A program made the position numbers and the translations under genes. Below, in pieces: positions 8,462 to 16,753 of a stretch of 64,000 nucleotides of DNA. The DNA is from Mycobacterium noviomagense (GTDB taxonomy: Bacteria > Actinomycetota > Actinomycetes > Mycobacteriales > Mycobacteriaceae): the NCBI RefSeq assembly GCF_010731635.1, contig NZ_AP022583.1, forward strand, positions 4,715,799-4,779,798, given 5' to 3'. The first letter of the stretch is position 1. The number at the start of each line of letters is the position of its first letter. The notes beneath the pieces were generated by a model. It did no database searches, was not told the DNA's origin, and saw only the letters and a list, made by a program, of their open reading frames with translations.

Positions 8462-10066
8462 ATGCCTGACGAGCTGCTGCCGCCGATGAAGTGGAACGCG
8501 TGGGGCGATCCTGCTGCGGCCAAACCGCTGTCGGAGTGGATCCAGTCGCTGCTGGAACAGGCTCTGGCCGTGAAGGATTCGGGCGCAACTGAGCTGCCCG
8601 CGGACCAGGTGCGGCTGCGCCCGAGCGCGCTGGAGCAGGGCGACTATGACGCACTGGCGGCGATCGTCGGGCAACAGTACTGCCGCGTCGGTGACCGTGA
8701 CCGGTTGCTGCATGCCGGCGGCAAGTCCACCCTGGACTTGCTGCGCCGCAAGAACACCGGCGTTCAGGACGCACCCGACGCGGTGCTGCTGCCCGGCGAC
8801 GACGACGAGGTAGCGGCGACCCTGCGGCATTGCTCCGAGCGCGGCATCGCCGTCGTTCCCTTCGGTGGCGGCACCAGCGTGGTGGGTGGGCTCGACCCGG
8901 TCAGGGGGCAGTTCAACGCCGTCGTGTCGCTGGATCTGCGCCGCTTCGATCGGTTGCACGCGCTCGACGACGTGTCCGGTGTGGCCGAACTCGGTGCCGG
9001 CGTCACCGGCCCGCAGGCCGAGCGACTGCTTGGCGAACACGGCTTTTCGCTCGGGCATTTTCCGCAGAGCTTCGAGTTCGCCACCATTGGCGGCTTTGCG
9101 GCGACCCGTTCGTCGGGCCAGGACTCGGCGGGCTACGGCCGTTTCGACGACATGATCCGCGCGCTGCGAGTCGTCACCCCGGCGGGCGTGCTGGAGCTGG
9201 GCCGGGCACCGGCGTCGGCGGCCGGACCGGACCTGCGGGAGTTGTTGATCGGCTCGGAGGGCGTGTTCGGCGTTATTACCCGGGTGCGGCTGCGGGTGCA
9301 CCGCGTGCCCGAGGCCAGCATCTACGAGGCATGGTCGTTTCCGGACTTCGCCACTGGAGCCGCCGCTTTGCGCGCCGTCGCCCAAACCGGCACGGGGCCA
9401 ACCGTCATCCGGCTTTCCGACGAAGCGGAGACCGGGGTCAACCTGGCCACCACCGATGCGATCGGCGAGCAGCAGATCACCGGCGGCTGCCTGGCCATCA
9501 CCGTGTTCGAAGGCACCGCGGCGCACGCCGAAAGCAGGCATGCCGAAACACGATCCCTGTTGCAAGCGCACGGCGGCACGTCGCTGGGTGAGGAGCCGGC
9601 GCGGGCTTGGGAGCGCGGCCGGTTCAGCGCGCCGTACCTGCGCGACTCGCTGCTGTCGGCGGGCGCGCTGTGTGAGACCCTCGAGACCGCCACCGACTGG
9701 TCGAACATTGCGCCGCTGAAGGCTGCGGTCACCGACGCGCTGACGGCCGCGCTGGCCGAATCCGGCACGCCGGCGCTTGTGCTGTGCCACATTTCGCACG
9801 TGTATGCCACCGGCGCTTCGCTGTACTTCACCGTCGTGGCCGGGCAACGCGGCAACCCGATCGAGCAGTGGCGCGCCGCCAAGGCCGCGGCGTCCAAGGC
9901 GATCATGGCCACCGGCGGAACAATCTCCCACCACCACGCCGTGGGCGCAGATCACCGGCCCTGGATGCGCGACGAGATCGGCGACCTGGGCGTGCAGATC
10001 CTGCGGGCCGTCAAGAACGCGCTCGATCCGGCTGGAATCCTCAACCCCCGCAAGCTGATTCCGTGA
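8462..10066 (+). CDS. FAD-binding oxidase, alkyl-DHAP synthase-like (Rv2251-type)
   Basis: 534 residues. The PCMH-type FAD domain contains VVPFGGGTSVVGGLDP (about residues 138-153), and the C-terminal half carries GTISHHHAVGADHRPWM, the His-rich active-site motif of alkyldihydroxyacetonephosphate synthases. Members exchange the acyl group of acyl-DHAP for an alcohol (ether lipids) or oxidise hydroxy acids. Which applies here cannot be read from sequence. The stop overlaps the lipid kinase start as GTGA, so the two are co-translated. The setting beside GlpD supports glycerolipid metabolism. Confidence 0.88.
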   Translation: MPDELLPPMKWNAWGDPAAAKPLSEWIQSLLEQALAVKDSGATELPADQVRLRPSALEQGDYDALAAIVGQQYCRVGDRDRLLHAGGKSTLDLLRRKNTGVQDAPDAVLLPGDDDEVAATLRHCSERGIAVVPFGGGTSVVGGLDPVRGQFNAVVSLDLRRFDRLHALDDVSGVAELGAGVTGPQAERLLGEHGFSLGHFPQSFEFATIGGFAATRSSGQDSAGYGRFDDMIRALRVVTPAGVLELGRAPASAAGPDLRELLIGSEGVFGVITRVRLRVHRVPEASIYEAWSFPDFATGAAALRAVAQTGTGPTVIRLSDEAETGVNLATTDAIGEQQITGGCLAITVFEGTAAHAESRHAETRSLLQAHGGTSLGEEPARAWERGRFSAPYLRDSLLSAGALCETLETATDWSNIAPLKAAVTDALTAALAESGTPALVLCHISHVYATGASLYFTVVAGQRGNPIEQWRAAKAAASKAIMATGGTISHHHAVGADHRPWMRDEIGDLGVQILRAVKNALDPAGILNPRKLIP

Positions 10067-10983
10067 AACGTCAGCGCGACATCAGCCAGGTGACCGTGCT
10101 GACCAATCCGGCCTCAGGGCACGGACACGCGCCGCATGCCGCTGAGAAAGCCGTCGCGCGGTTGCAGCAGCGGGGGGTCGACGTCGTCGAAATCGTCGGG
10201 ACCGATGCCGGCCACGCGCGCCGACTGGTGGATGAGGCCCTCGAGCGCGGCACAGACGCAGTGGTGGTCGTCGGCGGCGACGGTGTGATCGGCCTCGTGC
10301 TGCAGACGTTGGCGGGCAGCGACATTCCGCTGGGAATCGTGCCCGCGGGCACGGGCAACGACCATGCTCGCGAATACGGGATTCCCAAGGACCCGGTAGC
10401 CGCCGCCGATATCGTCGCCGACGGGTGGACGGAAACCGTCGACTTAGGAAGAATCCGCGACCGCGCCGGTGGCGTCACGTGGTTCGGCACCGTTGCCGCG
10501 GCGGGATTCGATTCGCTGGTGACCGATCGGGCCAACCGGATGCGCTGGCCGCGCGGACGGATGCGCTACAACCTCGCGATGCTTGCGGAGCTGTCGCAGT
10601 TGCGGCTGCTGCCGTTTCGGCTGGTGTTCGACGGCAAAGAGGTCGTCACCCATCTGACGCTGGCGGCATTTGGCAATACCCGCAGTTACGGCGGCGGCAT
10701 GCTGATTTGCCCCCATGCCGACCACGCCGACGGCCGGCTCGACATCACGATGGTGCACACGGCATCGCGAGCCCGATTGGTCCGCTTGTTCCCCACCGTG
10801 TTCAAAGGAACCCACGTCGACCTCGACGAGGTGAGCACGGCACGCGCACAGTCAGTCGATGTTGAGTCGCCTGGTATCAACGCCTACGCCGACGGTGAGT
10901 ACGTGTGCGCACTGCCGGCTGAGATCAGCGCGGTCTCAGGCGCGCTGCACGTGCTTCGGAAAACTAGCCCACTCCCTGGCTGA
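10063..10983 (+). CDS. Diacylglycerol kinase-family lipid kinase (Rv2252-type)
   Basis: 306 residues from GTG 10063, overlapping the previous stop by 4 bases. The DAGK catalytic domain has VVVVGGDGVIGLVLQ (GGDG motif, about residues 67-72) and IPLGIVPAGTGNDHAREYG. It transfers phosphate from ATP to diacylglycerol or a related lipid. The M. tuberculosis equivalent Rv2252 is described as a DAG kinase connected with phosphatidylinositol mannoside formation. It converges on, and overlaps by 20 bases, the DUF3145 gene. Confidence 0.92.
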   Translation: MKRQRDISQVTVLTNPASGHGHAPHAAEKAVARLQQRGVDVVEIVGTDAGHARRLVDEALERGTDAVVVVGGDGVIGLVLQTLAGSDIPLGIVPAGTGNDHAREYGIPKDPVAAADIVADGWTETVDLGRIRDRAGGVTWFGTVAAAGFDSLVTDRANRMRWPRGRMRYNLAMLAELSQLRLLPFRLVFDGKEVVTHLTLAAFGNTRSYGGGMLICPHADHADGRLDITMVHTASRARLVRLFPTVFKGTHVDLDEVSTARAQSVDVESPGINAYADGEYVCALPAEISAVSGALHVLRKTSPLPG

Positions 10984-11476
10984 GCCAGGTCACTTCGCCG
11001 ACGTCGCCGCCGTCGCGGTACACCTCGAGCGCTTCGTCCCACGCGGTGCCCAAGGCGGAATCCAGTTCGGCGGCCAGCGCGTCAGCGCCAGCGGCCATCA
11101 TCGCTCGCAGCCGCATCTCGCCGACCATGATGTCGCCGTTGGCGCTCGTCGTCCCGCTCCACAGTCCTAGCTGCGGGGTGTGGCTGAACCGCTGACCGTC
11201 GACGCCGGGGCTGGGATCCTCGGTGACCTCGAAGCGCAGCACCGACCAGGAGCGCAGCGCGTTGGCCAACCGGGCGCCGGTGCCGACCGGGCCGACCCAA
11301 TTGGTCACCGCGCGCAGCTGTCCCGGCATCGCCGGCTGGGGGGTCCACTTCAGGTTCGCCGGGGCGCCGAGGGTCGACGACAACGCCCACTCGACATGGG
11401 GGCACACCGCCGCCGGCGAGGCGTGGATGTACACCACGCCGGTCGTCGCGTCGGCGAATTGGTTCGACGCACGCAT
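10964..11476 (-). CDS. DUF3145 family protein
   Basis: 170 residues starting at MRASNQFADATTGVVYIHASP; a good GAAGGAG ribosome binding site lies just upstream of this ATG, and an in-frame ATG 13 codons earlier is less likely. The protein is a conserved actinobacterial family of unknown function with no transmembrane segment. Conserved pieces include VVYIHASPAAVCPHVEWAL and the acidic C-terminal LDSALGTAWDEALEVYRDGG. Position matches Rv2256c as I recall it. It overlaps the 3' end of the lipid kinase on the other strand. Confidence 0.8.
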   Translation of the reverse strand: MRASNQFADATTGVVYIHASPAAVCPHVEWALSSTLGAPANLKWTPQPAMPGQLRAVTNWVGPVGTGARLANALRSWSVLRFEVTEDPSPGVDGQRFSHTPQLGLWSGTTSANGDIMVGEMRLRAMMAAGADALAAELDSALGTAWDEALEVYRDGGDVGEVTWLSQGVG

Positions 11477-11579
11477 CTGCTGCTCCTTCGGCTCCACGAG
11501 GGACGTCTTCCCCAACGACCTGGTGAACCCGATGAGCAGGCTGCGAATGAACCGCCAGATGAAATTGTGCCTTGCGTGT

Positions 11580-12431
11580 CTATTGTGCCTCTTGATGCCC
11601 CTGTTGCGCTAGTGTGCGGTGCTGGGAAATTACTGCGTCGGATATCGCGGGCCACAGGGGCAACGCCCAGTCGCCGAAATCGCGGTCGGTCAGCACTACC
11701 AAAGCCAGGTCAGCGTCCGGATCGGCCCAGATGAAGCTGCCCGATTGGCCGAAATGGCCGAATGTCCGCGCCGAGTTGGATGCGCCGGTCCAGTGGGGCG
11801 ATTTGGCGTCGCGGATCTCAAAACCGAGGCCCCAGTCGTTGGGCCGCTGCACGCCATATCCGGGCAGCACTCCGTCCAGACCGGGAAATTGCACGGTGGT
11901 CGCCTCGGCGTGCATCTGCGCCGAGACGGTCGCCGGGCGCAGCAGGTCGACTGCAAAGGCCGCCAGGTCGGCGACCGTCGAGGTGGCGCCGAAGCCCGCC
12001 ACCTCCGCGCCGCCGTCCAGCCGGGTCGCGGCCATCGTCAGCGGCTCGAAGACCGCTTCGCTGAGGTATCGAGTGAACTCGATGCCCGATGCCTGCTCCA
12101 CCGCCTCGGCCAGCACGGTAAAGCCCTGGTTGGAGTACACCCGTCGGCTGCCGGGCTTGGCCAGTATGTGGTCCGAGTGCATCGCCAGCCCGGACGCGTG
12201 CGCTAACAGGTGGCGAACCGTGGAGCCGGGTGGGCCGGCCGGAGTGTCCAGCTCGACGACACCTTCTTCGATGGCGACCTGCACCGCGCGGGCCGCCAAG
12301 GGTTTGGTCACCGACGCCAGCGCGAATTCGCGGCCCGTGTCGCCGTGGCTGGCCAGGGTGCCGGACGGTCCGACGACCGCGGCGGCGGCGGTTGAGACGG
12401 GCCAGTCGTCGAGTGCATCGAGTGCAGCCAT
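11580..12431 (-). CDS. Serine hydrolase, beta-lactamase/PBP class C-like
   Basis: 283 residues. The penicilloyl-serine transferase signature is visible: SVTK (SxxK, about residues 40-43), YSN (YxN, about 99-101), and HFGQSG late in the protein in place of the KTG box. Members of this family are mostly esterases or D-aminopeptidases, not true beta-lactamases. No signal peptide is evident, so a cytoplasmic esterase is likely. It sits between the DUF3145 gene and the divergent mscR, as in Rv2257c. Substrate unknown. Confidence 0.85.
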   Translation of the reverse strand: MAALDALDDWPVSTAAAAVVGPSGTLASHGDTGREFALASVTKPLAARAVQVAIEEGVVELDTPAGPPGSTVRHLLAHASGLAMHSDHILAKPGSRRVYSNQGFTVLAEAVEQASGIEFTRYLSEAVFEPLTMAATRLDGGAEVAGFGATSTVADLAAFAVDLLRPATVSAQMHAEATTVQFPGLDGVLPGYGVQRPNDWGLGFEIRDAKSPHWTGASNSARTFGHFGQSGSFIWADPDADLALVVLTDRDFGDWALPLWPAISDAVISQHRTLAQQGHQEAQ

Positions 12432-12570
12432 CGCGACAGAGCCTATCGACGACTGGTCAGCCCACCGAGACTGCGCCTACGGCGCCAAAATCGCGGTCGA
12501 TCAAGCTGTCAGCGCAGAATCGACGCCACCACCGCAGGCTCGGCGAACGTCCGGGGATAGGTTTGAGCGC

Positions 12571-13656
12571 ATGAGTCAGACAGTGCGCGGCGTGGTTTCA
12601 CGCAAAAAGGGTGAGCCGGTCGAGTTGGTGGACGTCGTCATTCCCGACCCTGGTCCGGGTGAAGTGGTGCTTGACGTCACCGCCTGCGGGGTGTGCCACA
12701 CCGATCTCACCTACCGGGAGGGCGGCATCACCGACGACTACCCGTTTCTGCTCGGCCACGAAGCCGCCGGCACCGTCGAGGCGGTCGGGCCGGATGTGAC
12801 CGCAGTGGAACCCGGCGACTTCGTGATCCTGAACTGGCGCGCGGTCTGCGGTCAGTGCCGGGCCTGCAAGCGCGGCAGGCCACACCTGTGCTTCGACACC
12901 TTCAATGCCGAACAGAAGATGACGCTGACCGACGGCACTGAACTGACCCCTGCCTTGGGCATCGGCGCGTTCGCCGACAAGACGCTGGTGCATCAAGGCC
13001 AATGCACCAAGGTCGATTCCGCGGCCGACCCTGCGGTGGCCGGGCTACTTGGCTGCGGCGTGATGGCCGGGATCGGCGCTGCGATCAACACCGGCGGCGT
13101 CACCCGCGACGACACTGTCGCGGTGATCGGCTGCGGCGGGGTCGGTGACGCCGCGATCGCCGGCGCGGCGCTGGTCGGGGCCCGGCGGATCATCGCCGTC
13201 GACACCGACAACACCAAACTCGAGTGGGCCCGCGGGTTCGGCGCCACCCACACGGTCAACGCCCGTGACGCCGACGTCGTCAAGACCATCCAAGAGCTCA
13301 CCGACGGGTTCGGGGCCAACGTGGTGATCGACGCGGTGGGCCGGCCGGAGACCTGGGAACAAGCCTTCTACGCCCGCGACCTCGCGGGAACCGTTGTGCT
13401 GGTTGGGGTTCCGACACCGGAGATGCGCATCGACATGCCACTGCTGGACTTCTTCTCCCATGGCGGAGCGCTGAAGTCGTCGTGGTACGGCGACTGCTTG
13501 CCCGAACGCGACTTCCCCACGCTGATCGACCTGTATCTGCAGGGCCGGCTGCCGCTGGAGAAGTTCGTCTCCGAACGCATCGGGCTTGGCGACGTCGAGG
13601 AGGCCTTCCGCAAGATGCACGGCGGTAAGGTGCTGCGCTCGGTGGTGATGCTGTGA
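12571..13656 (+). CDS. mscR: S-(hydroxymethyl)mycothiol dehydrogenase
   Basis: 361 residues from [19 protein letters not shown]; the frame stays open far upstream, but that part is antisense to the hydrolase gene. A zinc-dependent medium-chain dehydrogenase: GVCHTDLT holds the catalytic Cys, GHEAAGTVE follows, [15 protein letters not shown] carries the four structural-zinc cysteines, and [15 protein letters not shown] is the NAD-binding motif. It oxidises the formaldehyde-mycothiol adduct and is also reported as a nitrosomycothiol reductase. The stop overlaps the next gene's GTG, as in the Rv2259-Rv2260 pair. Confidence 0.92.
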   Translation: MSQTVRGVVSRKKGEPVELVDVVIPDPGPGEVVLDVTACGVCHTDLTYREGGITDDYPFLLGHEAAGTVEAVGPDVTAVEPGDFVILNWRAVCGQCRACKRGRPHLCFDTFNAEQKMTLTDGTELTPALGIGAFADKTLVHQGQCTKVDSAADPAVAGLLGCGVMAGIGAAINTGGVTRDDTVAVIGCGGVGDAAIAGAALVGARRIIAVDTDNTKLEWARGFGATHTVNARDADVVKTIQELTDGFGANVVIDAVGRPETWEQAFYARDLAGTVVLVGVPTPEMRIDMPLLDFFSHGGALKSSWYGDCLPERDFPTLIDLYLQGRLPLEKFVSERIGLGDVEEAFRKMHGGKVLRSVVML

Positions 13657-14270
13657 TCGAGCGGGTGGTCACCCACGGCACGTTCGAACTCGACGGCGGC
13701 AGTTGGGAAGTCGACAACAACATCTGGATCGTCGGCGACGATTCCGACGTCGTGGTGTTCGACGCCGCCCACGTTGCCGAACCGATTGTCAAGGCCGTCG
13801 GCGGCCGCAATGTGGTGGCGGTCGTGTGCACCCACGGTCACAACGATCACGTGACGGTCGCTCCGGAGCTGGGCAAGACGCTCGACGCGCCCGTACTGCT
13901 GCATCCGGCCGACGATGTGCTGTGGCGGATGACCCATCCGGACGAGGGGTTTCGCGTGGTGTCTGACGGGGATACCGTGCAGGTAGCCGGCACGGAGTTA
14001 CGGGCGCTACACACACCCGGCCACTCCCCCGGTTCGGTGTGCTGGTATGCCCCCGACCTCGGTGCGGTGTTCAGCGGCGACACGCTCTTCCAGGGTGGGC
14101 CGGGCGCGACGGGACGCTCGTTCTCCGATTTCCCGACCATCCTGGCGTCGATCAAGGATCGCCTCGGCACGCTGCCTGCCGACACGGTCGTGTACACGGG
14201 GCACGGCGACACCACCACCGTGGGCGGGGAGATCGTCCACTACGACGAATGGGTGGCCCGCGGCCACTGA
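13653..14270 (+). CDS. Metallo-beta-lactamase-fold hydrolase next to mscR
   Basis: 205 residues from GTG 13653 (GTGA overlap with mscR). The metal motif is THGHNDH (HxHxDH, about residues 59-65), followed by [13 protein letters not shown] and [16 protein letters not shown], then TGHGD near the C-terminus, as in glyoxalase II-type hydrolases. Coupling to the mycothiol dehydrogenase suggests it hydrolyses a mycothiol thioester such as S-formylmycothiol, finishing formaldehyde detoxification. That role is inference from context and from the glutathione pathway. Confidence 0.88.
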   Translation: MIERVVTHGTFELDGGSWEVDNNIWIVGDDSDVVVFDAAHVAEPIVKAVGGRNVVAVVCTHGHNDHVTVAPELGKTLDAPVLLHPADDVLWRMTHPDEGFRVVSDGDTVQVAGTELRALHTPGHSPGSVCWYAPDLGAVFSGDTLFQGGPGATGRSFSDFPTILASIKDRLGTLPADTVVYTGHGDTTTVGGEIVHYDEWVARGH

Positions 14271-14372
14271 CCCTTTCCGCGAGCGTGCGCAAAATGCCAG
14301 CCGTATCGGCGTGTCGGCGTGCAAACACCTTCGTAAGCGGCAGACGTGAGGTGGCCCGCGGCCGCTGAAGAC

Positions 14373-15104
14373 CTAGCGCCCGTCGAGGATGCGGCGTTTC
14401 TCCGCCTCGAACTCCGCTTCGGTCAAGGCGCCCGAATCCCGCAGCGCCGCCAAGTTTTTCAGTTGCTCGACGCGAACGCCTTCGTCGCTGGGTGCGTACA
14501 AGACGTCGGGCGCAGACGTGGCGGCAGCCACCGGCTGTTCGGTCGCTACCCGGTGTGACCGCCGCCGAACCCGGGCCGACCACCACAGCGCGCAAACCAG
14601 GTTCACCAGGCCAAGCACGGCCAACAGGGCGAACACCCACACCAGCTGGCCGTGCGAACTCCGCTGACCGAATGCCAGTCGCGGGCTGATGAACCCGCCG
14701 ACTTGCCCGCTGGCTTTGACGTAGTAGGTGCCCTCGACCGGAACCTGCACCAACCACACCCGCCGATGTGCGTCATTGTTGATTGTCGTTGTACTGCCGA
14801 AGCTTTCGGTCACGGCCGGGTCCGCGACACCGGCGGGCGGGATGAGCGTCATCGTCAGCCGCGGCACCGGCAGGCCACTGCCGCTCGGACTCGAGATCAC
14901 CCGAGTGTGGAAACTGACCGTGACCTCGCCCGCCGGCAACCGCAGGCTGCCCGACCCGGGGACAGGCACCTCGCCGTAGGCGTTGTATTTGTCCATCACG
15001 AATGCGTTGAGCATCAGGGTGGCTATGACGCCGACGACACCCACCACCAGCGTGACGATCGACATGGTAAGCCCGATCCGGGTCGCGGCTTTTGCACCGG
15101 TCAT
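14373..15104 (-). CDS. Membrane protein with C-terminal SHOCT domain
   Basis: 243 residues. An N-terminal transmembrane helix (about 11-35) is followed by an extracytoplasmic domain (about 40-145), a second helix ([22 protein letters not shown], about 153-175) and a cytoplasmic tail. The tail ends in the SHOCT motif: [19 protein letters not shown] and [13 protein letters not shown] tails are thought to mediate oligomerisation. The outer domain matches no enzyme I know. It stands alone, convergent with the metallo-hydrolase. Confidence 0.8.
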   Translation of the reverse strand: MTGAKAATRIGLTMSIVTLVVGVVGVIATLMLNAFVMDKYNAYGEVPVPGSGSLRLPAGEVTVSFHTRVISSPSGSGLPVPRLTMTLIPPAGVADPAVTESFGSTTTINNDAHRRVWLVQVPVEGTYYVKASGQVGGFISPRLAFGQRSSHGQLVWVFALLAVLGLVNLVCALWWSARVRRRSHRVATEQPVAAATSAPDVLYAPSDEGVRVEQLKNLAALRDSGALTEAEFEAEKRRILDGR

Positions 15105-15223
15105 CGCCGCAGTTTGTCACGGTTAGCCGAGCGCCGCTGCGCAGGCTACGTCCGCACCGCTTTTTCGTGCAGCCATGCGTGTGCGGCGTTATGGTTCGCC
15201 CCATCCACACACAAGGAGCAGTC

Positions 15224-16180
15224 ATGGCCACCAATCTCGCGGTCACCGTGCCCGACCTGTCCGGGAAACTCGCCGTCGTCACCGGGTCGAACAGCGGCCT
15301 CGGTTTCGGCCTGACGCGTCGGCTGGCTGCGGCCGGCGCCGACGTCGTCATGGCGATCCGCAACCGCGCCAAAGGCGAGGCGGCGATCGCCGAAATCCGG
15401 GCGACGGTCCCCGACGCCAAGCTGACCATCAAAAACCTGGACCTGTCGTCGCTGGCCAGCGTCGCGGCGCTGGGCGAGGAGCTCAACGCCGAGGGCCGCC
15501 CCATCGACATCCTGATCAACAACGCCGGCGTGATGACTCCACCGGAACGCGACACCACCGCCGACGGATTCGAATTGCAATTCGGCAGCAACCATCTCGG
15601 ACATTTCGCACTGACCGGGCACGTCTTGCCGCTGTTGCGCGCCGCCGAGCATGCGCGCGTCGTCTCGCTGAGCAGCCTGGCCGCACGCCAAAGCGGCAAG
15701 ATCCACTTCGACGACTTGCAGTTCGAGAAGTCCTACGCGGCGATGCAGGCCTACGGTCAGTCGAAGCTGGCGGTGCTGATGTTCGCCCGTGAGCTCGACC
15801 GCCGCAGCCGCGAAGCCGGGTGGGGCATCATGTCCAACGCCGCGCACCCGGGTTTGACCAAAACCAACCTGCAGATCAGCGGCCCATCCCACGGTCGCTC
15901 CAAGCCGTCAGTGATGGAACGCTTGTACAAGCTGTCGTGGCAGCTGACGCCGTTTCTGTGGCAAGACATCGCCGAGGGAATCCTGCCCGCGCTCTATGCA
16001 GCGGTGTCGCCGGACGCCGAGGGTGGCGCCTTTTACGGACCTCGCGGTGTCTACGAACTTGCAGGCGGCGGAGTCAAACCGGCCAAGGTGCCTGCGCGGG
16101 CCCGCAACGACGCCGACAGTCGGCGGTTGTGGGAGATCTCCGAACAGCTCACCGGCGTCAGGTATCCAAATTCGAACTGA
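15224..16180 (+). CDS. SDR-family oxidoreductase (retinol dehydrogenase-like, Rv2263-type)
   Basis: 318 residues from ATG 15224, preceded by an AAGGAG ribosome binding site. The extended SDR has [15 protein letters not shown] (NADP motif, residues about 19-33), [10 protein letters not shown], then SLSSLAA and YGQSKLA (catalytic Ser, Tyr and Lys). Length and architecture match the RDH11/WWOX-like group. The substrate is probably a lipid alcohol or ketone. It serves as the intact reference for the shortened paralogue at 37.0-37.8 kb. Confidence 0.9.
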   Translation: MATNLAVTVPDLSGKLAVVTGSNSGLGFGLTRRLAAAGADVVMAIRNRAKGEAAIAEIRATVPDAKLTIKNLDLSSLASVAALGEELNAEGRPIDILINNAGVMTPPERDTTADGFELQFGSNHLGHFALTGHVLPLLRAAEHARVVSLSSLAARQSGKIHFDDLQFEKSYAAMQAYGQSKLAVLMFARELDRRSREAGWGIMSNAAHPGLTKTNLQISGPSHGRSKPSVMERLYKLSWQLTPFLWQDIAEGILPALYAAVSPDAEGGAFYGPRGVYELAGGGVKPAKVPARARNDADSRRLWEISEQLTGVRYPNSN

Positions 16181-16306
16181 CCACCGGGCAACACGGCATC
16201 TCCCATATACCCGGAAAATGGCGATTCGTTTTGAGGGTAGGGCCCAGCGGGTAACGTCACCACCACGGGCCGGGCAAGTGTCATCACTCGACAGGGGGAC
16301 ACGATC

Positions 16307-16753
16307 ATGACCGCTCACGAGGGCGAACAAGGCGACGGCGAAAAGCGCGACGAGGCACGCGACGACGCCGAGCAGCCACAAGAGGAATCCGATCAGTCGG
16401 AGTCGTCCGACGAGGGCAAGCAAGATTCAGATCGGCCTGAGCCGTCCGAAGAGGGCAAGAAAGAAGTCAAGCGGATGGCGAGCGCCTACGAAGACCGCCC
16501 AACAGCGGTGATGCCCGGCACGGACAAGACGATCACCGGCACGGCGGTCCACGAGTGGCTCGACGACGAGGGCAACCCGAAATTCGGCGACCCGGATGAG
16601 CACCCCTTCGCAGAAGACAGCGGTCAAGAGGGCGACCAGAAGGACGGCGACCAGAAGGACGGCGACCAGCAGGAGGGCGACGAGAAGGAGACCGCGGAAG
16701 CGGCCGATAGCTCCGAGGACCGCCCCGACCAGGAGCGCGAGCCCTCGAACTAG
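16307..16753 (+). CDS. Highly acidic, low-complexity protein
   Basis: 148 residues with a good GGGGGA site before the ATG. The first 50 residues and last 55 are dominated by Glu, Asp, Gln and Ser; a short tandem run of GDQKDGDQQEG-type units occupies about residues 108-125. The middle segment (YEDRPTAVMPGTDKTITGTAVHEWLDDEGNPK) looks ordered. No transmembrane helix or signal peptide. I do not recognise it. It shares the palindromic CTAG as stop codon with the convergent Hsp70-like gene. Confidence 0.7.
   Translation: MTAHEGEQGDGEKRDEARDDAEQPQEESDQSESSDEGKQDSDRPEPSEEGKKEVKRMASAYEDRPTAVMPGTDKTITGTAVHEWLDDEGNPKFGDPDEHPFAEDSGQEGDQKDGDQKDGDQQEGDEKETAEAADSSEDRPDQEREPSN

Noticed and set aside
11580..12431. 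True beta-lactamase
   Set aside because: SxxK and YxN are present, but the KTG box is replaced by HFGQSG and no signal peptide is seen, so an esterase-type serine hydrolase is more likely.
11614..12570. N-terminal extension of the mscR frame
   Set aside because: The frame is open but runs antisense through the serine hydrolase and lacks family similarity; the ATG at 12571 matches the MDR N-terminus.
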